Part shown: in pieces, positions 1 through 7,623 of the stretch
Numbering within the stretch: the stretch's first letter is position 1
How the letters are laid out: each line of letters starts with the position of its first letter
NCBI GenBank assembly: GCA_015231955.1
Contig: JADGAN010000001.1
Span: 62,001 to 126,000 of the forward strand
DNA length: 64,000 bases
Direction: 5' to 3'
Source of the DNA: Oligoflexia bacterium
GTDB taxonomy: Bacteria > Bdellovibrionota > Bacteriovoracia > Bacteriovoracales > Bacteriovoracaceae
Translations under genes and position numbers: made by a program
The notes under the pieces: generated by a model
What the model was told of the DNA's origin: nothing
Database searches by the model: none
What the model saw: only the letters and a program-made list of their open reading frames with translations

Positions 1-1
1 C

Positions 2-334
2 CTCTCGAAAAATGACCTTCGTCCTCTTAGTAAAGGAGAGAAGCACAACCACAAACAAAAGGAGTTTCAATACCACATCTCCACCTCTTTTGAAGAAGGA
101 GATCAAACCTATCTTGATTGTCGGGGAATGCGCCTAGACGATTTTCAAAGTTTAATCGATCGTTCTCTCGATAAACTTCGCCTTGGAGAAGTTCCTTACC
201 TTATCGTAGTGCATGGCCATGGAGATGGTATTTTAAAAAAATGGTTACGCGATCAACTACAACGAGATGGTGAATTTAAGTGGGAAACTCCAGAGCAATT
301 TCGTGATGGGGCCACGCGAATCTACCTCGCATAA
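2..334 (+). CDS. Smr-domain protein, C-terminal part (MutS2-like), 5' end outside window
   Basis: The frame is open from the left edge, so only the C-terminal ~110 residues are visible. They contain the Smr signature: LDCRGMRLDD (strand plus the conserved D-x-R-G) and, about 35 residues later, HGHGDGILKKWL, which corresponds to the HGxGxG motif of Smr nucleases. In this family the domain nicks or binds branched or collided-ribosome-associated nucleic acid; it occurs alone or as the tail of MutS2. The upstream part needed to choose between these is missing. The stop overlaps the 3' end of the convergent nth gene by 13 bases. Confidence 0.75.
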   Translation, partial: LSKNDLRPLSKGEKHNHKQKEFQYHISTSFEEGDQTYLDCRGMRLDDFQSLIDRSLDKLRLGEVPYLIVVHGHGDGILKKWLRDQLQRDGEFKWETPEQFRDGATRIYLA

Positions 335-948
335 AAGTGGCATCGTAGTTTTAACCCACACTCTTCACACTTAGGTGATCTGCTATGGCATAATTTTCTA
401 CCATGAAAAATCATCAAATGGCTTAACTCTCCCCATACCTTCTGTGGAAATTTCTCCATCAAATCCTCTTCAATCTTCTCTACATTTTCTTGATGTTTTG
501 TCAGTCCTAAACGGTAACTAATCCTCTTTACATGAGTATCGACTACAATACCACTATTGATGCCAAATCCATTGCTAAGAACTACATTAGCAGTTTTTCT
601 TCCTACTCCTGGCAAACGCAGCAATTCTTCCATCGCACTTGGTACCTTTCCCGCAAACACACTCACAATCATACGTGCGCTGGCCTGGATATTTTTGGCC
701 TTATTATGAAAAAATCCCGTAGCTCGCACCAGATCTTCAATTTCAAAAAGCTCTGCTTTGGCCATATTATCAACTTCTGGAAAGCGTTCAAATAAAGCAG
801 GTGTTATCTTATTAACCTGCACATCTGTACATTGTGCAGATAAAATTGTAGCAACTAACAGTTGCCAGATCGAAGAGTGCAACAGCTCACACTTAGCATC
901 GGGATACTGCTCCCTCAAAAATTCAAGAATAATCGTTTCTATCTCCAT
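322..948 (-). CDS. nth: Endonuclease III, DNA glycosylase/AP lyase
   Basis: Base-excision repair enzyme that removes oxidised pyrimidines and cleaves the abasic site. With the ATG at 946-948 it is 208 residues, close to the 211 of E. coli Nth. The helix-hairpin-helix motif LPGVGRKTAN spans residues 112-121, with catalytic Lys118. The catalytic Asp is D137 in VDTHVKR. The [4Fe-4S] cluster ligands are Cys187, 194, 197 and 203 (C-x6-C-x2-C-x5-C). The frame stays open to a GTG at 1071, but that extension is only a Lys-rich low-complexity stretch with no ribosome-binding site. The chosen ATG has a weak AAGG upstream. It is divergent from the sigma-54 activator. Confidence 0.95.
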   Translation of the reverse strand: MEIETIILEFLREQYPDAKCELLHSSIWQLLVATILSAQCTDVQVNKITPALFERFPEVDNMAKAELFEIEDLVRATGFFHNKAKNIQASARMIVSVFAGKVPSAMEELLRLPGVGRKTANVVLSNGFGINSGIVVDTHVKRISYRLGLTKHQENVEKIEEDLMEKFPQKVWGELSHLMIFHGRKLCHSRSPKCEECGLKLRCHFYAR

Positions 949-1095
949 TTTTATTTTTACCTTTTTCACGTTTTTTGCTTTTTTTACTTTTCTCATTTTT
1001 TTCATTTTTGAAACAAGTGAAAAAACACTTTGCGCTTGCTCAATTTTTTTGTAAACAACCTTTTTTAGCACAACTTAAACTGCTTGTGAGGAATT

Positions 1096-2052
1096 ATGTC
1101 TTTAAATTTTACCGATCTTTTCAAAATCAGTGGTACCATTTTACTTCTTGGAGAGACCGGGGTCGGAAAGAGTTATCTTGCAAAAACTATCCATCAAAAC
1201 TCATGTTATCGCGGACACAATTTTGTTGTAAGTAACCTTGCAACCACCAAAGAAGATTTACTAGAGAGTGAACTTTTTGGTCATATTCGTGGCTCCTTTA
1301 CTGGGGCCATCCGTAACCGCAAAGGAGCAGCGGAAACAACGGGCAAAGGCACTCTCTTTCTTGATGAAATTGGAGAGCTCTCGCTGTCAGCACAAAAAAA
1401 ACTGCTGATGCTCCTAGATGAACAGATCTTCTTTGCTGTAGGGGATGAACACCCTAAAAAATTCTCCGGGCGAGTGATCGCTGCTACCAATAAAAATCTC
1501 CCTCAGATGGTACAAGAGGGAAGCTTTCGCCAAGACCTCTTCTATCGCCTCAATGTCTTCACCTATACGATTCCTCCTCTACGTTCTAGTCCAGAGGAGC
1601 TCTGTCGCTTGGTTCACCACTTTTTCTCTGCTTTCAAGCAAAAACAGGGCCGCCACAAATTGCACTTAGATGAAAACAGCAAGCAGATGCTACAAAACCA
1701 CTCCTGGCCAGGAAATATTCGCGAACTCAAAAACTGCATGGAGTACCTAGTCTCGATAACTCCCCCTGAAGCGACACTCACCTCTCCCTCAGACCTACCG
1801 GAATGGTGCTTTAACTCAAGACCCACGTTGGGCCTAGAACTCCTTAAGCACGACAGCAGCACGCCTTCACTGCAAGACGATTACCCTTCTGCTTTGGCAG
1901 AGTTTGAAAAGGTCTACTTCACCCATGTTCTCCATAAATTCTCCGGCCGGATTAATCTTACGGCCAATAAAATAAATATTAGTAAGGCAACTTTAATTTC
2001 AAAAGCAAAAAAGTATGGTATCAACACTCTACTGTTACGGGCACAAGCATGA
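1096..2052 (+). CDS. Sigma-54-dependent AAA+ transcription activator without a sensory domain
   Basis: A 318-residue bacterial enhancer-binding protein. The Walker A motif GETGVGKS is at residues 19-26 and the sigma-54 contact loop is GSFTGA at 66-71, with Ser in place of the usual second-position Ala. Walker B GTLFLDEIGE is near 85-94, the arginine-finger region FYRLN is near 149-153, and the sensor II WPGNIRELKN is at 204-213. A Fis-type helix-turn-helix is at about 284-308. The AAA+ core begins within about 12 residues of the start, so there is no receiver, GAF, PAS or FHA domain, as in PspF. The start is supported by GAGG just upstream. Such a protein must be controlled by a partner or by its own level. 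Target genes cannot be read from the window. Confidence 0.88.
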   Translation: MSLNFTDLFKISGTILLLGETGVGKSYLAKTIHQNSCYRGHNFVVSNLATTKEDLLESELFGHIRGSFTGAIRNRKGAAETTGKGTLFLDEIGELSLSAQKKLLMLLDEQIFFAVGDEHPKKFSGRVIAATNKNLPQMVQEGSFRQDLFYRLNVFTYTIPPLRSSPEELCRLVHHFFSAFKQKQGRHKLHLDENSKQMLQNHSWPGNIRELKNCMEYLVSITPPEATLTSPSDLPEWCFNSRPTLGLELLKHDSSTPSLQDDYPSALAEFEKVYFTHVLHKFSGRINLTANKINISKATLISKAKKYGINTLLLRAQA

Positions 2053-2090
2053 TAGCACCATAAGGTCAGCGTAAGCTATGAGACAACAAA

Positions 2091-2714
2091 ATGAGTTTTA
2101 AAGTTAAGGATCACTTTTTCCATAAGGCCAAAAAAGAAAAATTTTTGGCCAGAAGTATTTATAAATTAGAGGAGATTGACCAAAAATTCAAAATCATCTC
2201 CTCGGGCCATACTATCCTTGACCTCGGTTACTTTCCAGGTTCATGGACACAATATGCACTATCGAAAATTAACAACCGGGGCCTAGTTGTTGGCATCGAT
2301 ATTCAAGAGATCAATCGCACGCTCGCAAGTAATCCCCAAGTGCACCTCTTGCAAAAAAGCATTGATGAGGTTCATTCGATTGCTGATTTTAATACTTCCG
2401 AGTTCACTATGAACTCTCCCTTTGATGTCATCCTCTCCGATATGGCCCCGAAAACCACAGGAATCAAGCTAGTTGACCAAGAGGCAAGTCTTCTCTTGGT
2501 TCAAAAAGTGTTCCTTCTCCTGCCGACCCTCCTTCGCCAAGGTGGGCACCTCGTCGTCAAAGTCTTTGAAGGCCAAGGGCCACAAGAGTTTTTTAAGCAG
2601 CAACAAAAAGCACGCACCTTTCAGGAGATGCACTTTCTTCGCCCAAAGGCCACTCGCTCTTGCAGCAAAGAGTACTTTGTCATTGGGAAAAAATATCAAG
2701 CAATCAATCACTAA
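2091..2714 (+). CDS. rlmE: 23S rRNA 2'-O-ribose methyltransferase, RlmE/FtsJ family
   Basis: SAM-dependent enzyme that, in the characterised family, methylates U2552 of 23S rRNA. The 207-residue length is normal. The K-D-K-E catalytic tetrad is complete: Lys25 (RSIYKLEEID), Asp117 (LSDMAP), Lys157 (VVKVFEG) and Glu194 (KEYFVIG). The SAM-binding loop is DLGYFPGSW at residues 44-52, where the E. coli type has DLGAAPGGW. The gene lies 38 bases after the sigma-54 activator on the same strand, but no strong ribosome-binding site is visible, so co-transcription is possible but not shown. Confidence 0.92.
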   Translation: MSFKVKDHFFHKAKKEKFLARSIYKLEEIDQKFKIISSGHTILDLGYFPGSWTQYALSKINNRGLVVGIDIQEINRTLASNPQVHLLQKSIDEVHSIADFNTSEFTMNSPFDVILSDMAPKTTGIKLVDQEASLLLVQKVFLLLPTLLRQGGHLVVKVFEGQGPQEFFKQQQKARTFQEMHFLRPKATRSCSKEYFVIGKKYQAINH

Positions 2715-2721
2715 ATTAATA

Positions 2722-2748
2722 TTGAAAAGCAATTTTTTCTAATATAAT
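2722..2748 (+). promoter_or_regulatory. Possible sigma-70 promoter upstream of lepB
   Basis: TTGAAA (2722-2727) and TATAAT (2743-2748) are separated by 15 bases, shorter than the preferred 16-18, so the call is tentative. Between it and lepB lies a 10-base tandem direct repeat, TTATACCAAA then TTATACCAAG (2791-2810), the second copy running into the lepB ribosome-binding site. Confidence 0.35.
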
Positions 2749-2822
2749 GAAGCATTAAATGAACTAACTATGAAGACTATCATTTTATACTTATACCAAA
2801 TTATACCAAGGTGGTAATTCCC

Positions 2823-3578
2823 ATGAGTGAGTCAACTGAAAGCCCTGAGCAAAGTGCGCCTACATTAACAACCAAACAAAAGATCATTCGTGAGGTTAAG
2901 ACAATCTCAATTATCATTGTTTTGGTCTTTGTCTTCCGTTCTATCTGTTTTGAACCTTTTAAAATTCCTTCTGGCTCTATGATCCCAACGCTGATGATTG
3001 GTGATTTTATCCTAGTCAATAAAATGGCCTACGGCTGGAAGGTTCCCTTCTCTGATATGTTCTCTGATCCTATCTATATCTCTGGTTCCAAGGCACCAAA
3101 GCGAGGCGATGTTATCGTCTTTAAATACCCCAAAGACCCTAGTATTAATTACATCAAGCGTGTAATCGGCCTCCCTGGCGACATCGTAGAGATGAAAGAC
3201 AAGGTCGTCTACATCAATGATAAGCCGATAAGCGCTGAATCTATCGATGGAAAAAAATATATGGACGACATGGATGATAAGTTTAAAGATCGAAACTTAA
3301 AATTTTTCAAGTCCAAGACAGGTGAGCATGCTCACACTTACCAAATTGATGCAGACGATTTTTTTAAAAGCGACTTTGATAAAATTGAAGTGCCCCGCGA
3401 TCACTACTTCGTTATGGGCGACAATCGTGATGCCTCTGCAGATTCAAGGGTATGGGGATTTGTTCCCTTTAATAACATCAAAGGGAATGCCGTGCTAGTA
3501 TGGTTTTCAATGATTTTTCCCTTTGGCGAAAATGATTTCAAATTCAGGCCATGGAGAATTGGTCAGAGCATCGATTAG
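2823..3578 (+). CDS. lepB: Signal peptidase I
   Basis: Inner-membrane serine protease that removes signal peptides from exported proteins; this organism has many (secretin, TolC, YD protein). The 251-residue protein has one N-terminal membrane segment at about 28-40. The catalytic Ser52 is in IPSGSMIPTL, the general-base Lys112 in YIKRVIGLPGD, and the box E motif is GDNRDASADSRVWG near the C-terminus. A GTG at 2811 is in frame, but it lies inside the ribosome-binding site AAGGTGG (2808-2814), so the ATG at 2823 is the likely start. Confidence 0.95.
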   Translation: MSESTESPEQSAPTLTTKQKIIREVKTISIIIVLVFVFRSICFEPFKIPSGSMIPTLMIGDFILVNKMAYGWKVPFSDMFSDPIYISGSKAPKRGDVIVFKYPKDPSINYIKRVIGLPGDIVEMKDKVVYINDKPISAESIDGKKYMDDMDDKFKDRNLKFFKSKTGEHAHTYQIDADDFFKSDFDKIEVPRDHYFVMGDNRDASADSRVWGFVPFNNIKGNAVLVWFSMIFPFGENDFKFRPWRIGQSID

Positions 3579-3601
3579 TTTTAAAACTTACGTCAGAATA
3601 G

Positions 3602-3814
3602 TTAAAATTCGTCTTGATCGTATTCACTAACTGGAACGTGTTTTACCTTTCCCGCAGCAATTTCACGAAGCGCCATAACGATCTCTTTATTCTTTGCTCT
3701 CACTAAAGGCTTATGTCCATTTTGCAGTTGTTTTACTCGTTTCAGAGTAAGGTGAACCAACTCATACCGATTTTCAACCTTATCAAGGCAATCCTCTATC
3801 GTTACTCTGGCCAT
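3602..3814 (-). CDS. rpoZ: RNA polymerase omega subunit
   Basis: A 70-residue protein that begins [20 protein letters not shown], the hallmark omega N-terminus, followed by a [19 protein letters not shown] segment corresponding to the conserved region contacting beta-prime. Omega helps assemble RNA polymerase and in proteobacteria forms part of a ppGpp site. The gene is convergent with lepB, 23 bases apart. Confidence 0.95.
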   Translation of the reverse strand: MARVTIEDCLDKVENRYELVHLTLKRVKQLQNGHKPLVRAKNKEIVMALREIAAGKVKHVPVSEYDQDEF

Positions 3815-4023
3815 CAGATATCTCCGTTAAAGCTTAAGACTTCATGAATGAATAACTAAGTCTAATTATAGTCATAATAAAACAATGTCAAACACCATCT
3901 TTATAAAAAAAGGAAGATTTGCAGGGATCCACTCTTTTTTTAATGACGCTTTACTCCTTACCATGCCACCTTTTGCACCCTTTTGCTCAGCAATCCTAGC
4001 GTTCTTTTGCATCTCTTAAAACC

Positions 4024-4302
4024 ATGATGGGCAAAAAAAAACTAGCAATCCTTATTTCTACACTCGAACGGCAGCGTGGCAATAAATATTTTTTTCACTT
4101 CAACGGTGCTTTTTGTGGACAAAAAGCATCCTCTATAACGCTAAGCAATACTTCCCTTAAAAGCAGTGATCTACTTAGGCCTTACTGCAACTACATCTTG
4201 CTTATCCGGATACACCTAGAGTCTCCAATCCCTTCTTTGGCGACTCCTCTTGCGGAAATTACCCTTGAAGGAGAGATTGTCGACTTTGAGGAAATCGAGT
4301 AA
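4024..4302 (+). CDS. Hypothetical protein, 92 residues
   Basis: I do not recognise this protein. Codon choice is like that of its neighbours, and it has an alternating hydrophobic pattern in the second half (YILLIRIHL, then ITLEGEIVDFEEIE) that looks like beta strands in a small soluble domain. No signal peptide, membrane segment or metal-binding motif is visible. The start is a double ATG without a clear ribosome-binding site. It could be a real small family protein or, less likely, a chance frame. Confidence 0.5.
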   Translation: MMGKKKLAILISTLERQRGNKYFFHFNGAFCGQKASSITLSNTSLKSSDLLRPYCNYILLIRIHLESPIPSLATPLAEITLEGEIVDFEEIE

Positions 4303-4392
4303 CTCATGAGGAAAAAGTTTGCTCTCTTTTAGAAAATATTGGCCGTATGTAGAATGAATATTGGAAAACAGTTATCAAGGAACCGACCCATT

Positions 4393-4677
4393 ATGAACAA
4401 TGACAAACTTGAACAATTGATCAAAGACTCTCGAAAATTTTTACACGACATCAGCAATAAGCTACTTATCAACAGTGGCCTTGGCTCTCATGTCTTAACG
4501 GCACTTAAAAATGGAAAGCCCATTGATGCAAAACTTCTCGATAAGCTGGAACGCGCAGTGGATGCGGCCAATTCCATGGCAGAGATGGTAAGAGATCATA
4601 GGGCCTACTTAGTACAGGTCTCCACGGCCTCTACTCCCTCTACTCCTACTGCTGTTTCTGATACAAAAGTGGCGTAA
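4393..4677 (+). CDS. Small helical protein with a HisKA-like H-box
   Basis: The ATG at 4393 has AAGGA upstream; the longer frame from 4339 has no support. The 94-residue product contains KFLHDISNKLLI at about residues 13-24, resembling the phospho-accepting His region of histidine-kinase dimerisation domains. A second helix (LLDKLERAVDAANSMAEMVRDH) follows, and a Thr/Ser/Pro-rich tail ends the protein. No ATPase domain is present. It could be an isolated phosphotransfer or DHp-like module; this is inference from a short motif. Its 3' end overlaps the convergent hydrolase gene by 32 bases. Confidence 0.6.
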   Translation: MNNDKLEQLIKDSRKFLHDISNKLLINSGLGSHVLTALKNGKPIDAKLLDKLERAVDAANSMAEMVRDHRAYLVQVSTASTPSTPTAVSDTKVA

Positions 4678-5581
4678 TGAAAAGGTTAATTCTTTCGTTC
4701 ACCTTTTGGGGAAAATCCACTTGAGGAACATGGCTCCCCTCTTTGACCAGATAAAACTCTGATCGGGGAAGCTCACGCTTCATAATATTTTGAAAATGAT
4801 TAGGAATCACCTTGTCCTTTTCTCCACTAATAATGAGAGCTGGAGGAGCAATCTGATCTAAATATGCAAGAATATCGTGTTCACGCATGCGATTGAAGAG
4901 ATGAAAAAAAAGATCAGGTCCAAGTTCAGAAATTTTTTCCAAATAGATTTTTATAAAAGAGAGAGGTACTCGACCAATATTGAAGCCACCGAAACGAATG
5001 ATTTTTTGAGTAAGGGTGAGCTTAGGATTGGTCTTCCATACCGTCCTGAAAAGTTCTGGATATTTCTGAGATAATTTTTCAACAAAGGGGTATGCCACCT
5101 CCATAATATTGGAATCAAACATTACCGATTCTGGCGATAAGACAGAACCTGAGATCAAAACCATCCCCAATACTAATTCTGGAAAAAGCTTAGCAAACTC
5201 TAGAGTTACATTCACTCCCATACTATGGCCAAACATAATGGTTTGTGAAAATCCCAAATGGTGAACCAGCTCCATTATATCATAGGCAAAATTTTTAAAG
5301 GTTAAGCTCCCATATCCCTCTGGCGGTAATGACGAGGCGTAATGTCCACGGTAATCGTGCAATAAAATGGGATAGCTCTTGCTTGAAAAAAAGGGAATCT
5401 GCTTGCTCCAATGCTGATTGGAACAGACTAGTCCGTAATTAAAAACTAAAAGTGGCATGCCTGCGAAAGCTTCACTCTTATTTTCAGGATTAAAGTTGGT
5501 GAAATATGCAATCTTTGCATCAGTAGAGGTGGCAAAGAAATTACTAACAAAGTCGCTCTTACTATTACTGTTATTATTCAT
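4646..5581 (-). CDS. Alpha/beta hydrolase
   Basis: A 311-residue alpha/beta-fold hydrolase. The nucleophile elbow is GHSMG (about residue 135), the acid residue is in SGEKDKVIP, and the catalytic His is in KEGSHVPQVDFP near the C-terminus. An HDYRGH segment near residue 75 lies where the family has its oxyanion-hole region. The substrate is unknown; esterases and peptidases of this fold look alike. The start codon overlaps the stop of the upstream FHA gene in an ATGA arrangement, so the two are probably translationally coupled. Confidence 0.85.
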   Translation of the reverse strand: MNNNSNSKSDFVSNFFATSTDAKIAYFTNFNPENKSEAFAGMPLLVFNYGLVCSNQHWSKQIPFFSSKSYPILLHDYRGHYASSLPPEGYGSLTFKNFAYDIMELVHHLGFSQTIMFGHSMGVNVTLEFAKLFPELVLGMVLISGSVLSPESVMFDSNIMEVAYPFVEKLSQKYPELFRTVWKTNPKLTLTQKIIRFGGFNIGRVPLSFIKIYLEKISELGPDLFFHLFNRMREHDILAYLDQIAPPALIISGEKDKVIPNHFQNIMKRELPRSEFYLVKEGSHVPQVDFPQKVNERINLFITPLLYQKQQ

Positions 5582-6003
5582 GATAATTTTTTTAAATCCC
5601 CTTCTAACTCCAGAATAATTTTTCGAAGTGGACTTAACTCGCTATGGCCCATAATTTTTGCTAAATTCTCCCTCACTTTTTCCTTCTTTGACTTTGGGGT
5701 GTCAAACTTAAACTCCTTTATACGAATCTTGCTCTTTTGAATGGTGATCGTATCCCCTACTTTTAATCTTTTGGAGGCATTGGTAACCTTTTCATTTACC
5801 AGATAGCTTTCAATCCTTCCACTTCTATGAACGAGCAGCTCATTCTCTTCACTTATCTCTAGAGAGATGTGCCCATTCACAATCCCCTCCTCGTCAATCA
5901 AGATATCGCCTAAGGAGCGGCCAAACTTAATTACATTTTTATTGAAGAGATGTTCTCCAATGACTTCACAATCGGGTGAGGTTTCAATGATAAGTGATAA
6001 CAT
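5578..6003 (-). CDS. FHA-domain-like protein
   Basis: A 141-residue protein whose N-terminal ~90 residues resemble a forkhead-associated domain. KFGRSLGDILI matches the phosphothreonine-loop Gly-Arg, IVNGHISLEI sits where the SxxH motif falls, and the strands YLVNEKV and LKVGDTITI follow. The canonical Ser before the H-box is Asn. FHA domains bind phosphothreonine peptides. The tail is charged and helical. The ATG at 6001-6003 lies just after the greA stop; the longer frame to 6072 only reads through greA in another frame. Coupled to the hydrolase downstream. Confidence 0.7.
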   Translation of the reverse strand: MLSLIIETSPDCEVIGEHLFNKNVIKFGRSLGDILIDEEGIVNGHISLEISEENELLVHRSGRIESYLVNEKVTNASKRLKVGDTITIQKSKIRIKEFKFDTPKSKKEKVRENLAKIMGHSELSPLRKIILELEGDLKKLS

Positions 6004-6031
6004 GATTTGATTGTAAAAGGAAAAGGGTGAC

Positions 6032-6520
6032 TTAAGCAGGCCAGGAAATGTACTCCACCTTCTGGATCTCATACTCTAATTTGCCTTTAGGTGCATCAAC
6101 TTGGACTGTATCACCCTCATCTTTGCCGATGAGATTTTTGCCAAGCGGCCCATTGAAAGCAATCTTGTTTAGTTTAATATCTGCTTCATCTGCCCCAACA
6201 ATTTGGTAGGTTATAGACTTCTCTTTTTGGCAGTCATAAAGCGTGACGGTGGCCCCAAATCGAACCTGAGTTCCTTTTAAAGCAGTAACATCCACGACCT
6301 CTGCCCTGGATATTTTGTACTGCAACTCTTGGATTCTTCCCTCGATTAGCGACTGCTTCTCTTTGGCACTATGATACTCAGCGTTCTCTCGAAGATCGCC
6401 GAGGGCCCTCGCTTCTGCCAAAGCTTTTTTTATCCCCTCTCGCTCCACTCGTATCAGGTGGGTCAGCTCATCCTCAAGCTGTTTTTTTCCTACTCTTGTC
6501 ATTGGGATAGAATCCATCAT
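6032..6520 (-). CDS. greA: Transcription elongation factor GreA
   Basis: A 162-residue protein with the two GreA domains. The N-terminal coiled coil includes the acidic tip LGDLRENAEYHSAKE, which inserts in the RNA polymerase secondary channel and stimulates cleavage of backtracked RNA. The C-terminal FKBP-like domain contains FNGPLGKNLIGKDEGDTV, equivalent to SPIGRALIGKxxGD. An AAGGAA ribosome-binding site precedes the ATG. It forms a minus-strand run with the Zn-ribbon gene upstream and the FHA and hydrolase genes downstream. Confidence 0.95.
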   Translation of the reverse strand: MMDSIPMTRVGKKQLEDELTHLIRVEREGIKKALAEARALGDLRENAEYHSAKEKQSLIEGRIQELQYKISRAEVVDVTALKGTQVRFGATVTLYDCQKEKSITYQIVGADEADIKLNKIAFNGPLGKNLIGKDEGDTVQVDAPKGKLEYEIQKVEYISWPA

Positions 6521-6534
6521 TGCTCATTCCTTTT

Positions 6535-6840
6535 TCAATCTTTCTTTTTAAACAAGGCATCGGCCGCGGATGCTAGTACCTGCTTATCTTGCTCATGAGA
6601 GGAACCCTTGGTGGGATTAATCCTAAAGCAATTACAAAAATTGCTCTTATCCTTTTCGACTACTCTCTCGGCCATAAGCTCACGGCATTCATTATAAGTG
6701 GTTGGATCGTAAAAATCGCACATCTTACAACAGCGAATATGAAAACCACAGTGAGGACACTCCTCGGTTCTGGCCACGACCCTTGATTCATCTCTTTCAA
6801 ACTTCTTTTTGCATGAATAGCACACTATTTCCACAAACAA
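6535..6840 (-). CDS. Small zinc-ribbon protein
   Basis: A 101-residue Cys-rich protein. Pairs of Cys occur in CYSCKKKF, ECPHCGF and CCKMCDFYD, with further Cys in NECRE and NFCNCF, giving at least two plausible zinc sites. No enzymatic motif is visible. The gene lies 14 bases upstream of greA on the same strand, so a role in transcription or translation is possible but not shown. Confidence 0.8.
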   Translation of the reverse strand: MFVEIVCYSCKKKFERDESRVVARTEECPHCGFHIRCCKMCDFYDPTTYNECRELMAERVVEKDKSNFCNCFRINPTKGSSHEQDKQVLASAADALFKKKD

Positions 6841-6870
6841 CTCCTTACTCTAGTCAAATTCTAATTAAAT

Positions 6871-7488
6871 CTAAAACTCTTTTATAAAACCTGCTGCTAC
6901 CCCTATAGAGTCACTTTCTGACCTTCCCCCATGATTTTCACTATAGGGAGTAAAGTAAATCTTTGGGAGATTTCTTTTATTATATTCTTCTACAGAACGC
7001 AATAAGAGGCGCTCATTATTGTATTCCAAGGTACGAACTAGTAAAAAATTTAAAACTAAAATCGACAAGCCGCCCAGCATATAAAAACGCCGACTCCCTA
7101 TACCACTCTCTTGAATGGAGCCGCTATTTCCAAGCCCAAAAATAAAAAACCCTGTTCCCACAGTTCCTATGGCCGCATTGTACCACTTGGGAGAGCTGCG
7201 CTTTTGATACTCATCAAGATATTTTTTGGAGATTGGATCTTTATCAAGAAAGTAGCGTAACCCCTCTCCTTTCTTGGTGTTGCCTGTGGTATCCACCATC
7301 ACCTCTTGGTAGTTGACAATAGCACTACGACCACAGATCTCAGCAGCAAGTGCCGTCTGGTGCGATTGCATCACTGTCACACATACCACCACAATCATAA
7401 CAAAAATAATCAGGTAATGCCTGTCTTTGCCGTTTTGATGTTTTCTTTGTGTCCAATTCATTCCTTGTTCATCTCGCCCATCATCCAT
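6871..7488 (-). CDS. Hypothetical membrane protein
   Basis: I do not recognise this 205-residue protein. It has a hydrophobic N-terminal segment (about residues 25-42) ending in an ALAAE-like signal-peptidase site, then a soluble part and two further membrane-spanning stretches (WYNAAIGTVGTGFFIFGLG and FYMLGGLSILVLNFLLVRT). The C-terminus is polar. It is transcribed towards the Zn-ribbon and greA genes and is divergent from the UbiB kinase. An internal ATG at 7461 is too close to its AAGGA, so I kept the longer start. Confidence 0.65.
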   Translation of the reverse strand: MDDGRDEQGMNWTQRKHQNGKDRHYLIIFVMIVVVCVTVMQSHQTALAAEICGRSAIVNYQEVMVDTTGNTKKGEGLRYFLDKDPISKKYLDEYQKRSSPKWYNAAIGTVGTGFFIFGLGNSGSIQESGIGSRRFYMLGGLSILVLNFLLVRTLEYNNERLLLRSVEEYNKRNLPKIYFTPYSENHGGRSESDSIGVAAGFIKEF

Positions 7489-7623
7489 TTATGTGCTTTA
7501 AGTCCGTTTCAAGAAATCTAGCATAAAAGTAACAATTTCGTAATACAAAGACTTTAGCACAGATTAGAAAAAAATAAGTTATACTAAGAATCAAATTAGC
7601 AATTTTCAAGATGGAATCATCAT

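Noticed and set aside
949-1071. N-terminal Lys-rich extension of nth from GTG 1071.
   Set aside because: No ribosome-binding site, low-complexity composition, and the shorter form matches the family length and Cys positions exactly.
3963-4019. 18-residue hydrophobic frame before the 4024 gene, resembling a leader peptide.
   Set aside because: No ribosome-binding site and no attenuator-like hairpin; a chance frame is likely.
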